Assembly (NCBI RefSeq): GCF_014356525.2
Contig: NC_052507.1
Location: 55,127,347 to 55,191,346, forward strand
Source of the DNA: Nilaparvata lugens
Lineage: Eukaryota > Arthropoda > Insecta > Hemiptera > Delphacidae
Direction: 5' to 3'
Length of the DNA: 64,000 bases
Positions 33,991-43,624 of this stretch are shown here, piece after piece. The position numbers and the translations under genes were made by a program. How positions within the stretch are numbered: position 1 is the first letter of the stretch; each line of letters begins with the position of its first letter. Below the pieces are notes generated by a model. That model saw nothing but the letters and a program-made list of their open reading frames with translations. It had not been told where the DNA came from and did not search any database.

Positions 33991-34946
33991 AGTTAGAATA
34001 CACTGGTTTGAATTAAGGAAATTACGATACATAAACATAGCTTGGAATTGAAAGTAATTCTTCCATTCCGGCCTCTTTTGATGTATTCTCCTCTCTCTCT
34101 CTATAAAACTCTTTCTTGTTCGGTTCCATTCTCCACCATTCTCTTACTTCTTCTCATACTTTTCATCTATCCTTTCTTTTTCAATATTCTTCATTCTTTC
34201 CTTGCTCCACCTTGATCTTGCTTCTCTTTTCAAGCAACACTTGTCATTGTTTTATATCTTCTATCTTATTCCATCCTCCACACTTCTAACCTTCTATTCT
34301 CTCTCGACTTCTCCAAGTAAATACCCTCCCACCCATCGATCTCCTTCTTTCTCCCATCTCCTCACTTTTCTTTCCTCTTATTTTCTCTCATCCCCTCTTC
34401 TCCTCAATTTTCCTTCTGATCAATCGTTCTACCCTTTTCTTTTATCGAGCACTTATCATTTCTCCACCTAATTTGCATATACATCTTCTCTACTTTTTCA
34501 GTCATTTCTTCTTCGATCCTCATCTGTTTTATCGTTTATTATTCACCTTTTTTTCTTATACCATCTTCTAATTCTCCTTATACCTCCATTTTCTTATCTA
34601 TCACTATTCTCCTCTTTTCTTCCTCGTTCGTCTTTCCATCCGCTTCTAGCAATATCCGCCCACTACTTGAGGGTTGAGTGTAAGAGAGGGCCGACTGTTT
34701 TCTAACTTCGCCCTCCTAGGTCAAAAATGAAGGCAGTCATTCTATTCTATCGTATTCCACTTACCCTCTCATTCATCCCTATTTCGATCATCTAAAATAC
34801 TTTCTCGTATGCATTCTCTTTGTTCTGCCTTTGTGCTGTAAAATCCGAAAATTAATCGTTAAAGTACGATATACAGGAGCAATAAAGGACAGAACAGGAG
34901 GTGCAGCGTTACACCGGTCGAATACTAATTTATTGGTCCTCCAGAG
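33991..34946. other. Pyrimidine-rich low-complexity DNA
   Basis: 34080-34640 is CT-rich with no gene. GAGAGGGCCGACTGTTTTCT...CGCCCTCCTAGG at about 34685-34722 is GC-richer and looks like a short stem-loop repeat. Confidence 0.45.
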
Positions 34947-35040
34947 TATGATTCACTTGGAAATGGCAGCACTCCTTGTATACAGCAGCAACACTTCCCG
35001 TTCAATCAATGCTGTCAGTATGAAGTGAATCTCACTATAG
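34947..35040 (+). repeat. Palindromic micro-element, near full length
   Basis: TATGATTCACTTGG, GGCAGCACTCCTTG, CCCGTTCAATCAATGCTGTC, GAAGTGAATCTCACTATAG. Confidence 0.8.
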
Positions 35041-35306
35041 CTGCCAGCACATTATGTGCTGCACTGGAATGCAATCGATGTCATGAATGTGCTGTAATGA
35101 AATCACGGTGTTTGCTCAAAGTAGATTGTCGGAGGAATACAGAAAAATACGTGGAAGATTCTTAGTATAACCACAGATATATAGGGAGATAAATGTCTTC
35201 ATTTTCACACGTTAAAACTTCACAATTAAAAACATGTTACACATCACACGTTAAAACATCACAGAATATTAGAAAAGATTGATGAAGTTTCTTTCTTTCA
35301 TAGGTA

Positions 35307-35425
35307 TAAAAAAAATATAAATCTGAGTACCCTTTTTAAATTATTGATCACTTGAAAATGGCATTAGTAGCCGAAACATGTCGTGACGAAATAATTTAAA
35401 AAGTGTGTACTTAGATTTATATTGA
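35307..35425. repeat. Inverted repeat around a GCCGAAACATGTCG core
   Basis: TATAAATCTGAGTAC...TTTTTAAATTATT (35317-35345) mirrors AATAATTTAAAAAG...GTACTTAGATTTATA (about 35390-35421). The core GAAAATGGCATTAGTAGCCG then AAACATGTCGTGAC resembles a motif recalled from Penelope-like elements with hammerhead-type ribozymes. The CTGATGA box of a hammerhead is not intact here. The family assignment is tentative. Confidence 0.4.
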
Positions 35426-36324
35426 AAAGTAGCCCTAAAGAAAAAGAAAAAAAAATCATAGACGTAATATGTGAATAGGTGAATTTCTCTATTCTTATTC
35501 TTAGTCGAGAGCTGTGGATAGAAAAAGAGATGTTTAGATGCATTCATTAAGATATAGAGATGGACTAGTAACTAATTGGTTGTTTAGCCAAAATATTGGA
35601 TCTTGTAGGATTGAGGATACCGTTGTGTGGAAGAACCTTCCGTATATATGAGCAGAATGAAAGAATAAACGTGAATGATGGATAGTATAAGAAGTGAAAA
35701 TTAATGAAACATGAGGAATCAGATATATTGAATATTGTGAGATAACTCGTGAAGTTCCTAAACTACAAGAATAAATATCTTAGCAATAATTAGCTGAGAG
35801 TATGATGAACAGTGTTTTAAAACAGTTATGAATACTGAACAATAATATCCTCAATACAAGATTCAATCTTAGGAGTGTTTTTTCAAGTTGATTATTTAAG
35901 TAGTATGGAGAAATAAATAAAAAAATATCTGAATTTGTTTTTATCAGTACTTTCAGTGTGATTCTTATTTGGGCTGTGTTTTTTTCTAAAACTTTTTTCC
36001 CAATTTCCTCACCCAATCATGTAAATTTATTGTCAATTATAAGAAACACACAGGATGGATTCATATGCAATATTGACTTGAAATGTTCAAAAGAAATAAT
36101 AAAATAAAAATAATAATTTTATTCGACCAAAAACATACATTGTACAAACAAATTGAAATAAAATAACATAACTGGTGTATCAAACACCCACGCATGCACA
36201 ATACATGTTTATCATTATAGTTTAAATGAAGCCCCAAAGGTATAAAAAAAAATTTTTTTTGACTGATTCAACATCAATTTTTCTGTTCATCCATGATTTC
36301 AACGTGTTCTTTCCTGTTTTACAG
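35426..36324. other. Gene-free AT-rich DNA
   Basis: Nothing supported apart from the polypyrimidine tract leading to the candidate exon at 36325. Confidence 0.4.
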
Positions 36325-36367
36325 GTCAGTGAACCCCTCCACCCATCTATTCACGTAGACGACATCT
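36325..36367 (+). other. Candidate 43-nt coding microexon
   Basis: Acceptor: TTCTTTCCTGTTTTACAG ends at 36324, with a pyrimidine tract and a spaced A-containing branch-like region. Donor: ATCT|GTAAGT at 36367/36368, full consensus on the intron side. Of three frames only one is open: VSEPLHPSIHVDDI plus one base. The exon is 53 percent GC or more within DNA about 30 percent GC. Both splice sites and the composition shift are visible; use as an exon, and the gene, are inferred. I do not recognise the protein. If real, the surrounding kilobases are introns of a plus-strand gene. Confidence 0.45.
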
Positions 36368-37448
36368 GTAAGTGAAATATTTTATTTAATAAATACTGGT
36401 GTTGTATCGTGTAGATAAAACTGTACCTAGTATGTGAACACAATGTATTTTGTATAATAATCATTGGATAAGCATACAGGAATTGTGTATGTTTTATGTA
36501 TGCTCCTCTGATATGTAAATAAAAATGTGTCAAGCACGCAAACACAACAGACAACTGTGTCATCTACAAACAATCTGATCAACTGATGCTTCAAAACTAT
36601 TTGAAGTTCTCTTTTATGCGTGGTAGCAATCTGCTGTTTATCTGGGCGCAGAGCCAAAATAATCAATCATACAAAGCGCTAACAATCACGGCGAGATTGA
36701 TTGATTGATAGGCTGCACTCGCATTGGCGTTCATACATCACAGATGCTCCCAGTCGCGTAGCGAAGCAATTAGAGATGGAACAGTTCTATGTTTGTTGTC
36801 CAGTAGTCTATTATTCCGGGCTAGTCTATTATTGTTTTACTCTGTTATTCCAGAGTTCACTGCTCATGAACAGAGAATTGTGTATTGAACAGAATATTGC
36901 AAGCACATAGAGATCAAAAAGTCACGCACATCTAAAGGTAAAAAGTAATCGAATGGGTAGTACAAAATAGATTTTACAAGTTGAAACACAGTATATTATA
37001 TCAAGTACTGTTTTTATTCTATCACAACACAACTCGAAGTCAAGTGACAATGACTCTTGAAGTGTTGAAATTGGATTTGTTTCGATGAAACAAAAGGGTG
37101 TTTGACATCTTTTATTTTGTTTCAGTAATTTCAGTAGCCCCAAAATGAAAAGTTAGTATCTTACAGCTTACATGAAACTATTCATTCATAGGATTTACAG
37201 CTCTTTAATAAAGGGTTGGGGATTTATTCTCTACTAATCCTAATAATACTTCTACTATACGACTAATACTTTCAAATCTGCTACCACTTTCATTTGAAAC
37301 CTTCCACCGTCTGTTATACCCCTTATCAATTTTCTGCTCCCTTTCCAGATCAAATCAGGACGTTTGAATTCCAACAAATACTGTATAGAGATGGAAATTA
37401 CTGAGATATTGCAATTATTCAAAATTAATGCTAATGAATTTGTATTTT
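36368..37448. other. Gene-free AT-rich DNA
   Basis: Nothing supported. Confidence 0.35.
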
Positions 37449-37497
37449 CGTTTAATGATAATAATAATAATAATAATATAATAATAATATAATAATA

Positions 37498-37583
<86 letters not shown>
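37449..37583. repeat. TAA microsatellite
   Basis: About 130 bp of (TAA)n with regular TA slips (ATAATAATAT). It accounts for the Ile/Leu-repeat frame on the minus strand. Confidence 0.95.
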
Positions 37584-37586
<3 letters not shown>

Positions 37587-38813
37587 CTGTATATTTCACA
37601 ACTTTATTAGAAGACTTGATGAGATTCTTATTCCTAAGTAGTTTCACTTAAATTCTAAACAGGACGGTAAAATTTACTCAACTACTCTCAGTCAAAATTC
37701 TGATAGAACTCCTGTGTATAGTATTCTCCGAATCTTCTCAAATGTCCACAAGGAGTTTCAAACTCCTCTTTCAATTTTCACTCAGTAAAATCAAAACTTA
37801 CAGGACAAAACTTCACTATTCAGAACTATTCTTCAATTTGAAACTATATGAAAATATTCTCTCTTATGTAACTTTCTCAACTATTTTACAAGATTTCATC
37901 AACATTCAATTCAAATTCCCTTCTCAGCTAATTCTCGAATAGGTAATAGCTAGAGAGATCAGAATATGTAAGCTGTTTCTATTGAAATTGTATTTTGAAA
38001 TAAATGGATTGAAATAATTGGATGATTTTCCTACCTGAGACTGAAAAATTCACTCAAACCTCTCACAAAATCTAGTTCTTTGAAGTTTTAATTCTCCACC
38101 CAAGACGGTTGAATTGGCATTTCCACGAAAATTTACAACTTTCTTCCTTCGCCAGCTGTATTTATGAATGAGTGAGTGATCCATCAACAGGTCAAGGGGA
38201 GCCGCAACAGCTCCATGCAACAGTCTGCAGCATTTGCCTCAACAGGTTTTCTGCTGCATGTGTTCAAACTGGAAGCTCTACTCAAACTACAACTGTATTA
38301 ATCTTTTTCTTCTCGGCTTCCAAATCTCCCCGGTGTATTATTTGGCTAACGGCCAGCAAGCACCTCATTCCACTTGAATTATTCTCATCTTTCCTTTCTC
38401 ACACTTCGTTCCTTTTCCTGTTCCCATAAACTCATCTCTCCCTTTCTCCTCTTTCTCTTATTTATTTCTCATACTCCGTGTCTTTCCCTGTCTTCCTGTC
38501 TATATATTTCCCTTGTCTCATCCTATCATTATGATGTTGAAATTTCTTACTGTTTCTGTCCCTCGGGAGTTTCACTCAATTCCTTTTTTGTTTTTCATTA
38601 GATTTAGTAATCCATATGAGCTATGTCTATGTTGTTTCAAGTCTCTCTTGAATTCACGTGAATATAATTTGTTGTGGATCGTTGAACGTGTTTCTGTGTC
38701 CGAACAAGATCTCTAGTCGTTCTCCTTCAAATTTCTCCACATCTCACACATCTTCCTGCATCTACTATTTTTAATCTCCACATTCGAATCATGCCGAGGT
38801 GCGTACAGACATG
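37584..38813. other. Gene-free DNA
   Basis: 38150-38370 is less AT-rich and could be a conserved non-coding block. 38380-38530 is CT-rich. No gene. Confidence 0.35.
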
Positions 38814-38928
38814 AGCGCCACGAACACGCGCATTCAGATATACAGAAATATATATAAATCAATAAATGTATACAAATACAGATAACATAATCAGCTGATG
38901 AAATTGGAATGCGCGTGTTCGTGGCGCT
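38814..38928. mobile_element. Short inverted-repeat element, 22-bp TIRs
   Basis: AGCGCCACGAACACGCGCAT plus TC at 38814-38835 is perfectly mirrored at 38907-38928, around a 71-bp AT-rich centre. The GC-rich ends contrast with their surroundings. Likely a MITE or the core of one. No clear target duplication. Confidence 0.7.
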
Positions 38929-39490
38929 TCAGGCTATAAGTATAAATTTATTCAACATCATCTTCTTTTATTTTCATTTGCCTATTCGTTCAAAATACTT
39001 ATTTCTTGCCTGAGTTGGGAAATCATTTTGTATGGAAAATTGAGATTTTTCCACACCCTAATACAAGAACAACAATGGTTTCTAATGGTTTGCTTCTCAT
39101 CCTTCTCCATTATTCCACAATGTCGTCACCCTATGTTGACATGAATATTAAAGTGAGTAGCCCATTATGATACTTGAGATTTAGAAAAAAAGATTGAAAA
39201 TAATTGTAAATTGGAGGAATTCTTGATAATAAAGCCAAAGATGAGACTCAGACTACTACGCATTTATTTCATTCTGCTATTTTCATAGTAGCCTGATAAT
39301 TTGGTGTTTATTGTGCCTCCTATCTCGTTCTCCCTCCTTTTGCCCTGCCATTCTAACTTAATTTCTGCCTGCAAGATCACTAACCAAACGGCACTGGTAA
39401 CACGCAAGGCAATTGATTATTCAAGATTAAACAGATTGTAAGCTGTTACTAACAAAAACTACTTGCTACTTGTAGCTGACTGCTTTAATT
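38929..39490. other. Gene-free AT-rich DNA
   Basis: Nothing supported. Confidence 0.35.
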
Positions 39491-39960
39491 AGTTCTCTTC
39501 CCACTCCTCTCTTCTCTCACTTTCTTCTCCTTCTTCTCCCTCTTCTATTTCTTCTTCTTCTTCTTCTTCTTCTTCTTCTTCTTCTTCTTCTTCTTCTTCT
39601 TCTTCTTCTTCTTCTTCATCTTCTTCTTCTTCTTCTTGTTCTTCTTCTCCTTATTCTTCTTCTTCTCCTTTTTCTTCTTTTTCCTCCTAATCTCCTCCAT
39701 ATCCTCTTTCTACTCATTTTCATTCCCTCCTTCCATTTCTTCTCTTTTCCACCTCCACTACTCATCTCTTCTTTTTCTTTCAAATTAGTACTCTTTTCCA
39801 TTTCTTCTTTCCCTCCCACTCTTCTAGTATTTCCTCCTCTATCAACTCTTACACCTCATTATCTTTCTTTACATTTCTATCATTCTCTTCCCGCAATCCT
39901 TTTCACCTATTTCTTCATGTTCTCCTTCCCTTCATGAAATTGCTCTCACTCTCTCACTTG
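39491..39960. repeat. TTC microsatellite and CT-rich tract
   Basis: (TTC)n core 39546-39665 within about 450 bp of pyrimidine-rich DNA. Minus-strand Arg/Lys/Glu-rich frames are artefacts. Confidence 0.9.
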
Positions 39961-40280
39961 TTCTTTTGTTCAAGCACCAAAAGCGCGCCAAGTTCAGACT
40001 CGACACGAAAGTCCACTCAACTTGCAAAGTCCGAAAATCAAGTTTGCGGAAAATCACACGACGAGCATGCAAATAATGAAGTGTGTTTATAGTTCTCCTG
40101 CGTCGAATAGTTTAATTAAACACGCGCTGCATACTGTTACAACGGTCTACTCCAATAAATGAGTATAGCAAGGTTTCCTTGTTTTGAATGTTTCTGTCGG
40201 CAAGGAATATAATTGTGTTCAATTCATTTGAGTGTATATTCTGTGATATTAGCAAGAAATGTGTTGAGACTCCAGAACTG
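39961..40280. other. Gene-free DNA
   Basis: Moderately GC-richer at 39975-40060. Nothing identified. Confidence 0.35.
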
Positions 40281-40333
40281 ACACAGTTCTGAATCTGAAT
40301 CAGAATCTGAATCTGACACAGAATCTGAATCTC
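40281..40333. repeat. GAATCT hexamer repeat
   Basis: About eight GAATCT/GAATCA-type units abut the left arm of the hairpin at 40322-40614. Confidence 0.8.
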
Positions 40334-40614
40334 GTAGACGCGATATCGTTGACGGAGTGAGTGTGTGTAGGCTATTCCCGAGAATCTAATAATTCTGAAA
40401 TAGATTTTGCAGAGAGTTTAAATTTTATGGAAGGAGTTAGACAATAAACAAACATTCCATGAACAAGCACTGTTCATGGAATGTTTGTTTATTGTCTAAC
40501 TCCTTCCATAAAATTCAAACTCTCTGCGAAATCTATTGGAGAATATTTTGATTCTCGGGAATAGCCTACACACACTCACTCCGTCAACGATATCGCGTCT
40601 ACGAGATTCAGATT
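40322..40614. repeat. Large hairpin, 143-bp arms, 7-nt loop
   Basis: The left arm 40322-40464 and right arm 40472-40614 are inverted copies, about 92 percent identical by eye, around loop AAGCACT. The arms start AATCTGAATCTCGTAGACGC and contain GCTATTCCCGAGAATC and CATTCCATGAAC. Transcribed from either strand it would give a 293-nt foldback RNA. It is a foldback element, a hairpin small-RNA source or an inverted-duplication event; the sequence does not decide. Confidence 0.85.
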
Positions 40615-40828
40615 TTCCTTGTTTGAAACTAACTCTCCATTACGTTTAAATTTATTATCATTAATTTGATCACACTTTTCAGCAATTACATTCTAGAATT
40701 TACAATTTCAGCTACACATAATATAGTTCCTAGTCTACTAACACAAAAGGCTACTTACCTTATGGAATAAATGTTATTTTGAAAATGTACAATAACAGAA
40801 AACAGAAAAATAACAGATCAACGGTTGC

Positions 40829-40983
40829 CAGGCAGGTTGGTGTAGTGGTCTAGGACGTTACAACTTTAAGTATGGCTCGTGGGTTAGAGTCCTGCCGGTA
40901 GGCATGGACATTCGATCATATAATCAATCACCTTCGTACAGGGCATTATGTGGGCATTATTAAAAAATAAAAATATAAAAATT
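40829..40983 (+). mobile_element. tRNA-derived SINE (candidate)
   Basis: The 5' part has RNA polymerase III box A-like TGGTGTAGTGG (40838-40848) and box B-like GGTTAGAGTCC (40882-40892), the spacing expected of a tRNA head. A unique body follows (ACATTCGATCATATAATC, GGGCATTATGTGGGCATTAT), then an A-rich tail AAAAAATAAAAATATAAAAA. No good cloverleaf forms, so it is not a functional tRNA. Confidence 0.6.
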
Positions 40984-41450
40984 GTATCAATTTTATTCTT
41001 CATGGATGTTTTCTTTTAGATTCCCACCTATTGAATATTTCTAGCTTTCTCGTATTTCAATGGCTTCTTGCAAGTCATTCTTAATACTACATTATCAGCT
41101 ACACAAAATAGACCTACAATGAGTTCAAGTTGCAATCCACATTACATAATTCCATGTACAACATATTCTGTGAGATATACGATTTCAAGTAGATATGATA
41201 GCGTATAGATACAGTTTTACTTCCTTATATTCTTGCAACTTACTCCATTCATAGTTCTATGCAGTCATTGTTCATATTGCTATCTAACCTGAACATCTCA
41301 AATCCAACACATTCTCCTGTACATAGAATCGTATAAATATAATACCATACAGATATAGTCCCTCACCTTAACGGGAAGCAATGCTTTGACTAGCTTATCA
41401 GCCTACGTGAGATTTGGCGTATCGCGAACTACATTGTTGAGTTAGCCGGG
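40984..41450. other. Gene-free AT-rich DNA
   Basis: Nothing supported. Confidence 0.35.
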
Positions 41451-41484
41451 TATAAAGGCACGGCTTAGCTCAAAGTTCAAGTCA
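41451..41484 (+). promoter_or_regulatory. Candidate core promoter
   Basis: GGTATAAAGGC (TATA at 41451) followed by an initiator-like GTCATA with A at 41484, a spacing of 33 bp. The downstream sequence has no accepted exon. Confidence 0.3.
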
Positions 41485-41654
41485 TAACTTAATCGAATGT
41501 GTATTGTGCAGGTGCATTCTTGTTAGGGAGGGCCTTCCTCGCCCTAACTTCGCCAACACTGCTTTGTGGCGTCAGATTTATGCTCGCCAATTGCTCGAGA
41601 ATTCACTATCGTCCATTATTTATTAGACGAGGGTTGACTATGTAAGCTTATCGC

Positions 41655-41755
41655 TTCACTGAGATTCACTTTAAACTGGCAGGGTTGGTTGGATAAAAAG
41701 CAGTAGGTATTGGTTACAAGGAATGCTGACAGAATCGAGTGAATTGCATGATAGG
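41655..41755 (-). repeat. Palindromic micro-element, inverted orientation
   Basis: TTCACTGAGATTCACTTTAA, GGTTGGTTGGATAAAAAGCA, AAGGAATGCTGACAG, GAGTGAATTGCATGATA. Confidence 0.65.
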
Positions 41756-42007
41756 TATGGAATGTTTTGAACAGGTATGGGTTCGGGTGTAGGTGAGGAT
41801 ATCCTCGAATTAGGATGTTAAGTCAAGAGTGCGTTTATTGGGTGTGCTGAATGGATATTATAATCTTCTGTGTTGTAGTGGAGTTGATAATGAGGTAGTT
41901 TCCCATTGTATTAAACAACCTAAATAAATAATTCAACTGAAAGTTTCAAAGTATGAAATATTTGAATAAAAAATTCTCCTATGAAACAGAATAGGACTAC
42001 ATTGTTG

Positions 42008-42012
42008 GAATG
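42008..42012. repeat. Target-site duplication, left (GAATG)
   Basis: GAATG abuts the LTR at 42013 and recurs at 45311-45315 abutting the other LTR. Confidence 0.9.
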
Positions 42013-42147
42013 TGTAATAAATAGAGACCATTGAAGAGCTAGAATAATGGCTTTTATTGACTAAAATAAACTGATATAAAATAACAAACTTTCTGATGAT
42101 TTAGAATAATTCAAACAATTGATTTATGACATATGACTATCATATCA
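42013..42147 (-). repeat. 3' LTR, 135 bp
   Basis: Minus-strand TGATATGATAGTCATATGTC to TCTATTTATTACA. Contains TTATATCAGTTT (TATA/initiator region) and CAATAAAAGCC (poly(A) signal). Confidence 0.95.
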
Positions 42148-42170
42148 TTCTTCCCTCCCAGTGGTGGAAC

Positions 42171-43160
42171 CTACCGGGGCCAATCTACGAATGTTGACAG
42201 AAACTTCTTTTCCATCAAAAGTCTTACTTGAGCGACATGAGGGTTCAAATGAATAATTTCTACCTTTTCAACTTCAGGATCATGCTTACTGCGTCTTACA
42301 AAGGTCTTCATCCATGCCTCCTTGGCGTTGATCAGCCAGGATGGCAAGTTTGTCATAGACGTGGGATTACGAGGATGAATAAACATTCGCTCGTGAGGTG
42401 TGCAATTGATGGTCGTGCAGAGAAGCGAGCGAATGCTGCTTAGTGATTCTAAGAGTACCTTTTCCCAGTGAGAAGTATCCATGTTCCTGGACCGTAGGGC
42501 TAAACGGATTGTCTTCCAAATTATTCCATTGTAGCGTTCCACCTGTCCATTACCTTGAGGGTTGTAAGGTGTTGTGGAACTGGTAGCTACACCCTTGGAC
42601 ATTAAGTAATCTTTGACATCTTTTGATAGAAAACTGGTCCCTCTATCAGTGTGTATGTATGAAGGATAGCCGTATGTGGTGAATAAGTCATTGAGATTTT
42701 GAATTACTGTTTCTGATGACATGTCTCGACAGGGATAGGCAAAGGGAAATCTCGAATATTCATCCACAATAGTGAGGATGTACTTGTTTCTAGTTGATGA
42801 TGGCAGGGGTCCTTTGAAGTCAATGTTGATCCTTTCAAAAGGCCGAGTTGCTTTTATCAATTTTCCTTTGAAACAGTTGAATCTTGGCTTCAGCTCTGAG
42901 CAGATCTTGCATTCCATGCAGACTTCTCTGATGTCATCTACCGAGTATGGAAGGTTATGAGCTTTAGTCCAGTGAAAAAATCTTGTGATGCCGGGGTGGC
43001 AGAGGTCTTGATGATATTTTATCAAGTCTTGTTTTGATGTGATACATCCCATCATCACACATGCTCGAGAAAGAGCGTCAGCAGTTATGTTCTCTTTTCC
43101 AGGTCGGTAAATGATTTCATAGGTGTATTGAGATAACTCAAGGCGCCACGTAATGATTTG
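42171..43160 (-). pseudogene. Integrase with RNase H C-terminal remnant
   Basis: Open from about 43160. The first residues are the end of RNase H (WRLELSQYTYEIIYRPGKEN, then ADALSRA). The integrase follows: a zinc-binding HHCC module (CHPGITRFFHWTKAHNLP ... CMECKIC), then the core with the D,D,E triad in INIDFKGPL, IHTDRGTSF and NGQVERYNG, with all three catalytic residues present. The C-terminal segment reads HLNPHVAQVRLL and then shifts frame: a neighbouring frame encodes KEVSVNIRRLAPVG up to the polypurine tract, the normal domain end. The integrase is thus nearly complete apart from this terminal frameshift. It would only be made as part of a gag-pol polyprotein, which is interrupted upstream. 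Confidence 0.9.
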
Positions 43161-43624
43161 TTTCCAACTAAAAATCCTAGGAAACGTATCTCCTTTTGAC
43201 AGAATTTACTCTTCTCCTTGTTTATAGTAAGTGAGTTATTTGAAGCTGCTGCAAGAAACCGTTCAAGATTAGTGTCATGTTCTTCTTTTGAATTTCCACA
43301 AATTATGACGTCATCTAAATAAGCATAGGTATCAAATAATTTCTCTTTTTGTATGAGTGAATCAATTACTCTTTGAAAAGCTGAAACACCATTAGTGACA
43401 CCAAAAGGAATACGACAGAACTGATAAAGTTTCCCACATGCTTCAAATCCTGTGTATTGCCTTTCTTCAAGTAAGATTGGTACTTGGTGATATGCGGATT
43501 TCAGATCTACAGTACTATACCAGGAATACTGAGCTACTTTGCGAACTAAATCTTCCATATTTGGAATGGGATAGGCGTCCAATTCAGTGAATTTGTTTAT
43601 AGTTCTAGAATAATCTATGACCAT
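43085..43624 (-). pseudogene. Reverse transcriptase palm, then internal deletion
   Basis: Reads DYSRTINKFTELDAYPIPN, STVDLKSAYHQVPI (motif A, catalytic Asp), FCRIPFGVTNGVSAFQRVID (motif B), YAYLDDVIICG (motif C, YLDD with both Asp residues) and FCQKEIRFLGFLVG. Immediately after this the sequence jumps into the last ~30 residues of RNase H in a different frame, so the RT thumb/connection and nearly all of RNase H are deleted (junction about 43165-43185). The remaining 20 residues of this frame are out-of-frame tail. It joins the upstream gag-protease-RT frame through a 7-A run. Confidence 0.92.

Noticed and set aside
40829..40900. Possible functional tRNA gene
   Set aside because: Box A/B-like motifs are present but a cloverleaf with proper D, anticodon and T stems does not form; a SINE head is the better reading.
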